Shown here: positions 25,306 through 34,855 of the stretch, in pieces
Position numbering within the stretch: the first letter of the stretch is position 1
How the letters are laid out: each line of letters starts with the position of its first letter
Assembly: GCF_023343835.1 (NCBI RefSeq)
Contig: NC_064440.1
Coordinates: forward strand, 30,449,537-30,513,536
DNA from: Lagopus muta
Lineage: Eukaryota; Chordata; Aves; Galliformes; Phasianidae
DNA length: 64,000 nucleotides
Direction: 5' to 3'
Notes under the pieces: generated by a model
Told to the model about the DNA's origin: nothing
What the model saw: the letters and a program-made list of their open reading frames with translations, nothing else
The model's database searches: none
Made by a program: the position numbers and the translations under genes

Positions 25306-25994
25306 GCAGCCCTCAGCAGCCGCCTGCTGCCGCGGGGCAAAGCGGCCGGATAGTGCGGAGAAACGGGCAGGGAGAGACGGCAGGAGGGGGACCGGCCCCT
25401 TCGGTTTGAACTCATTTTAGTAAGTCAGAAACTAGCCTGTGTTTCTATCGCAGCAACGTTACAGAACTTGCTGAAGGTCTGTACAGGTGCAAGTAGCTTC
25501 AGTAGACAACGAGTTGGATTTCAGCTCACCAACAGCACCCACAGACACCGTCCCAATGACCCCATGGCGGCGGGACTGCAGTGCGACCAGGTTGTTGTGG
25601 CATCAGCACTACACCTAGATGGAGCTCCAAAGAACAGATTAATAGGCCAAAGGTGGTTGCTAACAGAGCTATTTTCTATCCTGCATCGCTTTCCCATCGC
25701 TTTAAGGAGAGTTCTTCATTATCTCACTGAAATTTTTACTGCAATGTCAGCAATCGGCTACAAGATCAGCCTCCTAAATGAGAAGCAAAAAAAGCCATTT
25801 AATTACAGGCATCATGAGTTATGCTAACACCGTTTAATTTATTCTTTTGTATTTCAAATGTAAGCTGTCACTGATAGCTTCATGGTTTAGAAACATCTCA
25901 GATTCTTCTTTGCCTCAGACAGCATTGCAGATTAAAACCTGCATACTGCAAAAAGCTTCTGTGGTAGTTAAAAAGGAATTTACATCATCTGCGG

Positions 25995-26299
25995 GCTGAA
26001 ACATAGCATATTTATTTGACATACATGGTCCCTTCTGCATTTGGAGATATAGATGAGATACTGTAAATGAGATACATGCAAATAAGTTTAGATGTTTGCA
26101 TTGATTTTTGCTAGATGCTTCTAAATAGGGTCTTGTAGAAAGAGAAGCTGAGGGTGTGCTGCAGCAATCGCACCAAGAACACAAACAGCAAACTCCCTTC
26201 TCACAAATGTGGTACATCAAGGAAAAGAACTGATGAAAAGCATGTTTGTCCCATTTGTCAGCAGTTCTTCAAGAAAACGCATCCCATCACTTACTGCAG
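25995..26299 (+). pseudogene. ZSWIM2: ZSWIM2 exon remnant: SWIM finger to first half of RING
   Basis: Around 26030-26065 the translation S-A-F-G-D-I-D-E-I then C-K parallels the SWIM segment S-T-F-x-K-G-G-E-L-C-K, in a shifted frame and with the first cysteine pair lost. An aligned stop TGA (26101-26103 in the local reading) and a TAG at 26126-26128 interrupt it. After the TAG, GLVERE (26129-26146) matches GLGERE, and WYIKEK (26210-26227) matches GYIKQK. The frame then shifts at about 26228-26231, and HVCPICQQFFKKTHPITYC (26241-26297) matches the RING start, with its CxxC intact. The exon ends TGCAG at 26299 followed by a GT donor. The left boundary is approximate because the SWIM part is badly decayed. 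Confidence 0.8.
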
Positions 26300-26569
26300 G
26301 TTCATTATACAATTACAATAATAATTACTTGTTCTTTGCCTTGCTACTTTTCTAGTTGCAGATTTACAAGACCTGCAAATATTGCTAGCTTCAGTACACA
26401 AGAATACAGCTGTTGTAGTCCCTTTCTCACTCTTAAAAATTTGGCAATTCTGCAAGTTAAACTCTGAGGGGAGGAGGAAAACAAAAGCAGAGACAGCTAA
26501 GTATTGCTATGTGATTTTTCTAACATGCTTGGGGAAATATTCCAGAAATTCGTCATCTTTTCTCTTTAG

Positions 26570-26796
26570 ATACAGCTGTGGTAACAACATTCACATAAAA
26601 TGTATGAAAGATTGGACTGACCACCAAGATGAAAATGACTGTAGCAAAGTGCCCACTCGGCAGGGAGGCTCCTTCTGAAAGAATTTATAAACTCTCACCA
26701 GCTTTTGACCACAACAGAGAAAGCAAAACTAGATAAGCACCTCAGAATCCTCTGCAATAACTGCAGAGTATTTCCAATTGTGGTGAAGTGCTACAA
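26570..26796 (+). pseudogene. ZSWIM2: ZSWIM2 exon remnant: second half of RING and linker to ZZ finger
   Basis: A pyrimidine-rich acceptor ending TTTAG precedes 26570. Joined to 26299 the phase is correct and gives CRYSCGNNIHIKCMK, close to human CRFGCGNSIHIKCMK. The frame then shifts to KCPLGREAP (26647 onward), where the RING cysteine of KCPLC is glycine, and shifts again to LLLKEFINS and KAKLDKHLRILCNNC (26669-26765), matching LILEEFKNS and KERLDKHLGIPCNNC, and on to KCYK. So three reading frames are needed within one exon of about 227 bases, including two shifts within roughly 30 bases. The likely donor is AA/GTAGGT after 26796; a second GT at 26801 would include a TAG. Confidence 0.88.
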
Positions 26797-27914
26797 GTAG
26801 GTATTTTTAAATAAAGATTAAGACAGCTACATCTTTGTTTATTCCTCTCTTTTTATTATCAGTGATCTGAACTACAGAGTAGACACTCCACTTCCATACA
26901 ATTCTGTAATTCGTATTTGGAATCTTCCCTTTCTAAATGAAAGTCTTATTCACTACTTCACCGTAAAACATGAACTGCTTATTACCCTAACTCCTTGTTC
27001 TGTAGACATGATTTCTTTTTTCCTCTTAACTGTACGGAGTGTGCTGGATTTTGTTATTTTTCACGTTTTTCTTTTTAGACAAGTATCAGAAAAGTTTTCT
27101 TTTTATCTCCTACCCTGAGCTATGCAATATTACCTCTCTTCTCTTTAAACGAATCATACAGGCGTTACACACTGAACTATACTCATTTTGCTCCCTGCTA
27201 AGTAACTACAGAAAAAACAGTAAGAAATAAGTAACACCTTGAGATACAAGCTCAGTTATCCTCTGCACGCCTGCCTTGTATCATGACACCCTTATATGGG
27301 CAGTTGTGAATACATTAGTTAACTTAACCTGCCTTTCTAACTTGTTTTTGCAACTACCTGCTTACCTTCTCTGAGAGGCACACCTGAGACAAATGCAGGC
27401 TGACCAAAGTCTGTCAACAAGTTTTTATCCAAATAAATCCTACAAGAAGACTGTTAAGAGTCGAGGCCTACAACTGAAACACAAAACCCATTAAATCAAG
27501 GAGCTGAAAACACACGTACATACAGGTCTACAGAAAGCCAGTTCCCTTAGACCAGCTTTATATTCACTCTGCAGCATCAGAGCAAAGAAAAATATCAATC
27601 AGTTCAGATTACCATAACAACCATAAACAAATATACATTTAAGAGGTCAATTTTTCTGTCACTTTGTGTCAGAATCTCTAGGAATACCAGTTCTTGAGGT
27701 TTGCCATTCCTGGGAGTTGTCTTAGAAAAAAAAAATGAGAATATCTTCATGTTCAAACTGAAGTAAATGCTTTCTGTTCCAGGCTTTGCAAGGGTCCAAG
27801 TAAGAGATTTCACTTAAGAAGGCTAATTGTATTTGCCACACCAAAAACATTTAGGAAACAAATTTGATCAACTGTTCTCAGCTGCTTTTCTTATTCTTTT
27901 TAATCACTTACAAG

Positions 27915-27990
27915 GGCAGCTTATCTTATAGAGTTCCATTTATCAATTATTTTGCACAACAGAAGAGAAATAAGAAATGGAAATGGTATG
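27915..27990 (+). pseudogene. ZSWIM2: ZSWIM2 exon remnant: ZZ finger, cysteines lost
   Basis: A pyrimidine-rich stretch ends in ACAAG at 27914. Spliced to 26796, the first base completes the lysine codon and the frame reads K-A-A-Y-L-I-E-F-H-L-S, position for position with human K-C-T-E-C-I-E-Y-H-L-C: IE, HL are kept and three cysteines are alanine, leucine and serine. After an apparent deletion and frame change, KRNKKW (27963-27980) matches KRNQKW. The right boundary is uncertain. The exact phase match and spacing argue for homology although the segment is short. Confidence 0.6.
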
Positions 27991-28360
27991 AACTGCTTTC
28001 AGAACCATCAGATCAAAGAGGAACATACGAAAGCTTTAACCTAGCAAACTGTTCCAAAGAAGTATTATGTGTTCAAGGGAAGTAAGAGCTTGTCTTCTTC
28101 TGCACCATCTACTATAACAAACAGAAAATGTTCTCACAACACTCTCTTAAACAGCATCTGAAGAAATAGTAAATACTGTACACAAAAGGATAAACATTTT
28201 AATAAGAACATATAGCAATATTTCTAATAAAGCAACAAGTCAAACTTGTTCAGAAGAGTCACACAAACTTCTGCAAGAATTCAGTAACTTACATTAAGCA
28301 ATTGTTCAGGCTAAAACAGCATACTAGTTGATGTTCTTGGAAGTTTAAGGGTTCGTAAGA

Positions 28361-28795
28361 TGTTGGAAATACCCAAGTAATTTTGTCAGGACGGTATCTC
28401 TGATAAAAGCAGAATTCACTCATGATTGCAATGGCGGGTGTCCCGCAAGCAGGAGCGCGCCTATGGACACAACATGACAGCCTTTAGACCCTGTTTTCTC
28501 TCCCCTCGCCTTCTTCCCCCTCCCCTGTTTTCCCACTGGCTGCGTACTCCAGGTTCACAATCTTATCAGAAGGTTTTACATTTGTTAATTACTTGTTAAT
28601 TTGTGTGTTATCTGGTGTCGGTCCTGTTGTCTCCAAGATGTCCTAACATTTATGTTTTACATAAATACAAGAATACATTCTTGTTCATACTGATACGGTG
28701 ATTCTGTTCAGAGTCCTTGTTAAACAAAGAGTACGGAAGGGAGGTGCCCAATCTTCCTCAATACCTTCCTCAGGCACTCCCTGAGGCATGTAACA
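28361..28795 (-). mobile_element. Probable solo LTR of an endogenous retrovirus-like element
   Basis: A block of about 435 bp has termini TGTTGG and TGTAACA, that is TG...CA-type inverted ends (TGTTAC / CCAACA on the minus strand). It differs in composition from its surroundings: a GC-rich segment with CGs near 28435-28465, a pyrimidine-rich stretch at 28490-28535 and a T-rich part after it. No coding sequence and no second LTR are near, so it would be a solo LTR. I do not recognise the family, no clean target duplication is visible, and the minus orientation is only a preference from the layout of GC-rich and end sequences. Confidence 0.4.
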
Positions 28796-31700
28796 AATCG
28801 TCCTTTTAAATTACACAGAATACTGCTGCAATGTGTGTGACATATTCTCAATACTGGCTATACATAAGTTGTTACTGGCTTATATATATTCATACATACT
28901 ACTTTACTTATTTACCAAATATGTGCTGTTGGGGAAGATTTATCTATCTACCAACGAAAATTTACCAGAGAACCCTAATAATGTAGAAAGGTACCTGAAA
29001 AGAATTATTAGTTCTAATAAATGACCCAAATGGTAGAGAGGCCATGAAATTAACAAAATTCTTATTTTGTGTCTGATGCAGAAACAACATTCAATTTCCA
29101 CAAGATCAGTAGCACAGAAATGATTTGCACAACAGCTCTGGTTTAGCAGACTGGCTCAACTGTCAATTACAAAATTTCAGTCAAAGGCAAACTTCTCATT
29201 CTCAAGCATCCAGCTTTAGTTCCTACTTTTCCTAACACTCATTTTTGTTTTGTTTTAGGACTAGCTGTACCCCACACAACACTGCAAATTCTGTATCCAG
29301 CATTTTAGGTTGCAAACTAACTCATTTGCCCTAGGTACTCTGCGTAGATTCTATTTGAAGAGCTTTCACCTTGGTCAACACTAAGATTCCTACCGTGTAA
29401 TCACAAGAGGAGGAAAAAAAAGTGTTTCAAACATCAAAGAACCAAATCTTCACAAAATCTGTTAACTTGCACCACCTCAGACTTTTCAACTGGTAAGTAT
29501 TTGGAAATACATATTACCCGGGCAACCTGTTAAGATCACCTTTGCACTCTTAAGCACGCCCCTAGAATGTAGACACTTTTCAGATCTAACTCAATCTAGC
29601 TTACCTATCCAGCAGTACTTTTTCCACTGATGAACAACATCAGTAATAGAAAATCCAAGTTTTGATCACTTTCAGGATCTTCATCACTGTCCATAATCAC
29701 CACCCTTTACACCAAGCATTGATACGTAGCACAGTCATAAGAGCAATTAAGCTCAAAAAAAAGCTAGCAGAGTCAGCACTGATTCCTCATTTTAATGAAC
29801 GTGTGATCTTACTCTCAAGTTACTCTTACAGACGGTTGGAGAGCCTTAAGACACCTCCATCTAGATACCTCATTTGCAGCAGCCTGAAAACTTTTTTATA
29901 GCCTAACAGTGCCCATAACTTGGGATGTATTCACTCTATTCACCAGCAGCACAGCCCCCATTGTGCTCAGTGAAGTTCCTCCTGACACCCAGAACACTGG
30001 ACAAAATTGAATTACTGCTTGAATGGTCAAACAGTTGATTAGCCCATACTTAGCTGAGAAATAAGCTCACAACTGACCTTTATCTTTTAAGTTTCATAGG
30101 GAATGTATTGACAGTTGGCTAGTGCACCAAAAAACCAATGTCCTACTGATGAATGTGCTGTATACCATGCTCTGACTTGAAAGGATATGCCAGTCAAACA
30201 TAAACGCTTCCCAAATGGTTCTCATACACACATAAGAAAACTTGCAAAAGAAGTGGAACCAGAAACATGTGTCTCTGGAAATCAATATTTAATCAAGCGA
30301 GTATCATCTGAACACTGATCAGAAAGTTCTCCAAGTAGCATCAAAACACTTTATAACAAAAGAGTGTCTGTGTCTGTAAAGGATTTAATTTTAAGCAGTT
30401 ATATTGACCACCATCTAGGAGGTGATTCTGATTGTAACAGCACAACTGAGTGAGCATTCAAAGCATGATGAGGATAATTCTCTAAGCTCTTCTGAGGCAG
30501 CATTTTCTGGGAAGTCCCATACCATTAGAAAGGATGACATAAAGCTTTGAGAAGCCTACATCGCTTTGACAATGGCAGTGCAAGGAACACATCTGCTTTA
30601 ACAACAGGTATCTGTGATAATTCCTCAATTTAAAGACATCCCAGAGTGCTGAATTTTCACATCCACCCGTGTAGCAAGCCATTCTTCACAAAAAGAGAGT
30701 AAACAAGTGGGAAAGACCAGTCATCAACAGAAACTCCTAAGACAAGGACTCCCTCATCACCTCAACTTTAAACCTGCAAAAATAGATTTATTCCTGGAAG
30801 GATTTCCTCGGCATACCAGCTCATAATTTTCTTGTTTTAAGTAACACAGCTGTATTTTCGCTTTTATATTCCATACACAGGATTTCGGGAGATCAGACAA
30901 CAAATTAATAAATGAATAATCAATGTCATTAACTGTATACGCCGCAAAAATTGATTCATTGCTGCTATAAGTGTTTACATTAGATCATCTCAAATAAACA
31001 CAGCAACTGACCTGGCTGGCACAGATGTTTCAGAAAATAGCTGCATACTTGTGAAATTGTTGCTGTTTAAGTTTTTAGCCTTCAGTCAAGTAAATTGCTC
31101 CAAGAAATGTAAAATGAGTACAGCTTTGATATTCTTGAAAGAGCAATTACAACGAAGTTCTTATTCAGAGCTGTAATAAATAGCCAGATGGATTTGAACA
31201 TCACTGCTGAAAAAAGTCTTATCAACTGCTATTTTCAATGTACAATAATACAAGGGAGATGTAAAAGAACCTATTTATAGTCTCAGGTACTTTCTTCAAG
31301 ATCTGCTATAGTTCACTGATAATTTATACTCAAAAGAGGAATGAAATCTTGACACGGTATACAGTATGTATCTTTATAGCTTTAATAGAAACCAAAATTT
31401 GTTGCAATTTCTTCACGACAAACTTACCAGTGTCACTCACTCGCAGACTTTAATTGATATTTTATGATTAATCCATAGAGCTTGAGTTTTGTGTGGTTTT
31501 TTTTTAAGACAACATAGATCGAGGTGAACTTCAGCTCATTTTTTGTATAATTATTTGCATTCACAGATCTGAAGACCCAAATATGTAATCTTTACATTAA
31601 AATGAAATTTGACTGACGTAGAGTTTTCTTCTATTGAACTGGAAATAAAACTCATGAGATTGCTTTGCTTTCCTGTAGAGACTAAGGAAACTCTATCCAT

Positions 31701-34547
31701 TTCAAAGCAACGAGTGAATTCACAATAGGTTTAAATGAACTGAAACAACTTCTCAGGAAGTTTGAAAATATTTTTTTCTGTGTGAATAAGAAGAAAACCG
31801 GCAATTTCCTAGAAGATAGTAGCTTCTCAGAGCATTAGATTGCAGAGCATATGAGAATGCCCACTATGGTAGGAGAACCTTTGCAGCATGCTTGCCTGTA
31901 GTCTCGTGTTTCTGAACAAACACAAAATAATTGACAAATGGCTTTTATAAAGCTGAAAAAGAGAAAAAGGCTTACACTACATGCGATTAAAATCATTACT
32001 TCAAACCCTGAAGTTTGGTTTAAGCTCTCCTGTATCATTTAATCATTCTGTTCTTCTACCTGGATATTTTGAGATTATCTGTAGGTAGAACCGATGCTTC
32101 GGCATATCTGCACATTCAGACATGCAGAAATCTTGTTTGCTCTTGGAGTCACAGAAAGTACCTAAATTAAAGAATGAAGAAAAAAAGATTATGAGCATGA
32201 ACAAAACCTGAAATAGTATTTTTGTTCTCTGGGTACTTCCTTCCAATTCAACAAAATCAATTTACGCAGGTAATACTTTTAGCTGCGCCAGCAAACGGAG
32301 AGGAATCAGATGCACTGTGGAGATCAAAGGCTTTCTTTACTAGAAATGGAACAGAATATGGCTGAATTAGAATTGGTAAACTTTTAAGGTGGATAACATT
32401 GGTTGAACACTGGAATTATAGCCATGGAAGAAATACAGAATATTTTTTAGCACTATTTAACAAAGATAAAAGTGAGACCAGTGTGTCCCTGGACAACATG
32501 TGATTTCAAAGACCATAAAAACTGAAGTTATGGCACTGATGACTTTTAACTATTTTATTATATTGCATAAGCTCTAACATCTTACAAGTCTTAGTTACAT
32601 TTTCAGCAACATATTCACCGATACTGTAATAAACAGAGATTAGAAGACACCTCTGATAAAATATGAAAATGTAAAAATACTTAAAATCTGAATGCTGAAC
32701 ATCAGGAATGTTGTAAATGAAGATCCTACCTGTTCTTGAACATTCCTGAAAATGCCTGCGAAGGTAATGAAGTGCCTGCTGAGTGTAAAGCTCCAACACA
32801 CAAGGCGATGACCACAACCATCAGCTCACCTACATTTTGGTACCCCAACGATGGTCTATGGCCTCCGTTCACAAACTGTGCACCAAACAGTGTCTTCACA
32901 CACAGTAGCAAGATGTTGTAAAAATAGTATTCTTCTAACATGGACTGAAGTGCAGCAAGTGCTTCAAAGGAACTCAAAAATTAAACTGAGGAAAAATGTA
33001 CCAGTACACTTTTGGGACATTCGCAAATATAGAAATATTCAGCAATTGTAAATTGACTGAAAAAAGTTTCAGTCAATTTTCAGTCTTATTCTGTAAGATA
33101 ATTTTCAGGCTGAATGTTAATAGTAAAGACTTACAACACACATTTCTTCTGCTAGTCTTGAAAACAACCTTAGGTAATTTTTGTCTTCTAATAAGCAGAA
33201 CACACTGAATACTGCTGTTAAAAGAAAATGAAGTTGAGATTAAAATCTCTCAACCCACTTTTAGTATGACTTCTTTAAGAGAAACGTACCTGTCCTCTGT
33301 TAGAACTGTGGCACAAGTTAGTAAGAATTCTGTAAAAGAATACTCATTTGTAACTCTATAGGTCTATCACCATGTTTTGCCTGAGTACAACTGCACCAAA
33401 TTTAAAAAACAAAAAACAAATCAGTGAAGAAGCTTGGGTTATGTAAACAACCCCGGTTAGACCTCACAATGAGATATAAACTGGTTTTAAAACACAAATA
33501 AAACTCAATACACCTCACTCAATATATGTCCTACTGCCAATGAGGGTTCGCAACTGACCGTGGCTTTTTATCATCACCATAGTTTGTATGTTAAAAACAT
33601 AGTCATTTCATTTCTGAAGTTAAAAAAAACACAGATTCAGATTCATAAGCCCAGTGACTTCCAAGATGCTTCATTCTGGCTTATTATGTTGAAATTGATT
33701 CCGTATGTGGTTTTTAAAAGATACTACTGTTCTGATTGCTAAAGATATACTTCTTTAATTTCTTTTCAAACATAAAATACAAAAAAGACAGGGTGTACAA
33801 CAGTCATCATCATCAACATGCAGAAGTCAGTATTCCAACATAAAAACACTAGATCTGCCTTTGAAAACATTATAAAAGCTACACAACCAAAGGTTTGAAC
33901 TGGGGTTTTTGGCTAACAGAAAAAAAATCACATACCTGTGCTTCTCAGATAGTCATGTGTCCCACTGATAAAATAAGTCTGATGACAGAGAAAGGCACTT
34001 CAGCAGGCTAATTTAGCTCTTCAGATATTCCTAGTATGCCACGTTTCACATGCAGTAGTGGACAATGGTTGTAGTGTATTGTATTTTTATTTGTACACCA
34101 TTATAGCAATAACATTGCTAATCTGCTTCATATTTTAACTAACGAGAAGAATTTGAAGTGCTGCCTAATCATCTCACCCTCTTTGGTACAAATTACTGCA
34201 CAGAAACAGAGCGGACAACTAAAAATGTGCAGTCCTACATATTGGATTATCTCTCTTGCATCATCTCTAGCTCTGCAATGGTAAATAATGTCCCTAATTA
34301 TCAAATCAGTTGTGCTTTCAGGTTTATGAGATAGCAGACCTCTCCTAATTCTGACAGTATTAACAAGATCTTTCATGATAATCTCATCTAATTCTTAAGC
34401 ATTTCTCCTTTTTTAAATTCCTGCAGTACCTGACTTATTATAACCACCAGAAAATTACTGTTTATTAGCTCATTTGTATTCTGGTTACCATACACGTACT
34501 AATGTATATACAGCTATGTATTATTTAATCTGATCATCTACAATATC
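28796..34547. other. Interval between the ZSWIM2 remnant and FAM171B, no gene recognised
   Basis: In human the remaining ZSWIM2 exons, including the second RING finger and C-terminal tail, lie downstream of the ZZ exon. I looked for the cysteine/histidine pattern of that RING on the plus strand here and did not find it. The region is AT-rich with short unassigned open frames on both strands. Confidence 0.45.
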
Positions 34548-34855
34548 ATACAATCTTTTGAGTTGGAAGGGACCCCTGAAGGTCATCTGGTCCAACTCCC
34601 CCGTAGTGAACAGGAACATCTACAGCTCCATCACGGCACTCAGAGCCCCATCCAGCCTGACTTCAAGTTTCTCCAACAACAGGGCATCCACTGCATCTCT
34701 GGACAACCTCCAGCCCCTCACCAATCCTACTGTAAAAAGTACTTCTTCCTTATGTCCAGTCTTCCCTCTTTTATTTTGAAATAACCTCCCCTTTTCCTGC
34801 CACAACAGACCCTGCTAAAGAATCCATCCCCTTCTTATAGACCCCCTTTAGATCC
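34548..34855 (-). mobile_element. CR1 LINE 3' fragment, minus orientation
   Basis: Starts with a degenerate ATCATACAATC end, then GAGTTGGAAGGGACCCCTGA and AGGTCATCTGGTCCAACTCC, and continues with the CR1 body (AGAGCCCCATCCAGCCTGAC, ACCTCCAGCCCCTCACCAAT). This is the reverse complement of the CR1 3' part, about 300 bp long. The opposed short open frames across it are by-products. Confidence 0.92.

Larger units (their letters stand above)
25050..25400 (+). promoter_or_regulatory. CpG-island promoter, probably the former ZSWIM2 promoter
   Basis: This is the only segment in the window with dense CpG dinucleotides (runs such as GACGCGCGCCCGCGTGCCGC at 25201-25220 and GCGCGCGCCGCC nearby), against a CpG-poor background. 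It contains a CCAAT box (25261-25265), MYB-type cores and a CTCF-type motif. No TATA box is evident. The island lies about 0.6 kb upstream of the first recognisable ZSWIM2 exon remnant on the plus strand, so the simplest reading is that it was that gene's promoter. It could now drive a non-coding transcript; direction is inferred from the neighbouring exons. Confidence 0.7.
25995..27990 (+). pseudogene. ZSWIM2: ZSWIM2 pseudogene (SWIM/RING/ZZ ubiquitin ligase remnant)
   Basis: ZSWIM2 is a testis-enriched E3 ubiquitin ligase with a SWIM zinc finger, a RING finger, a ZZ finger and a second RING. Here three exon remnants, in the right order and strand, match the human protein (recalled from memory): the SWIM-to-RING part (25995-26299), the RING second half plus linker (26570-26796) and the start of the ZZ finger (27915-27990). 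Exon phases agree at both junctions, so this is the original gene with introns, not a retrocopy. The copy is disabled: in-frame stops at 26107 (diverged alignment) and 26126, a frameshift near 26228, two frameshifts between about 26645 and 26670, and an apparent deletion near 27950. Several zinc-binding cysteines are changed. No N-terminal exon and no C-terminal RING exon was recognised. It lies convergent to FAM171B, as in human. Sequencing error is unlikely to explain so many independent lesions. Confidence 0.85.

Noticed and set aside
25099..25353. 84-codon plus-strand frame in the CpG island
   Set aside because: An Arg/Pro/Ala-rich translation typical of any CpG island; no likeness to ZSWIM2 or another protein.
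24858..25415. 185-codon open frame on the minus strand across the CpG island
   Set aside because: It is open because of GC-rich sequence and A-tracts (translated as phenylalanine runs), has no domain, and no splice or conservation support; two other frames of the same tracts are also open.
32506..32977. Minus-strand frames of 103 and 83 codons with hydrophobic stretches
   Set aside because: They look membrane-like at first sight but match nothing I know, overlap in different frames, and have an equally open antisense frame.
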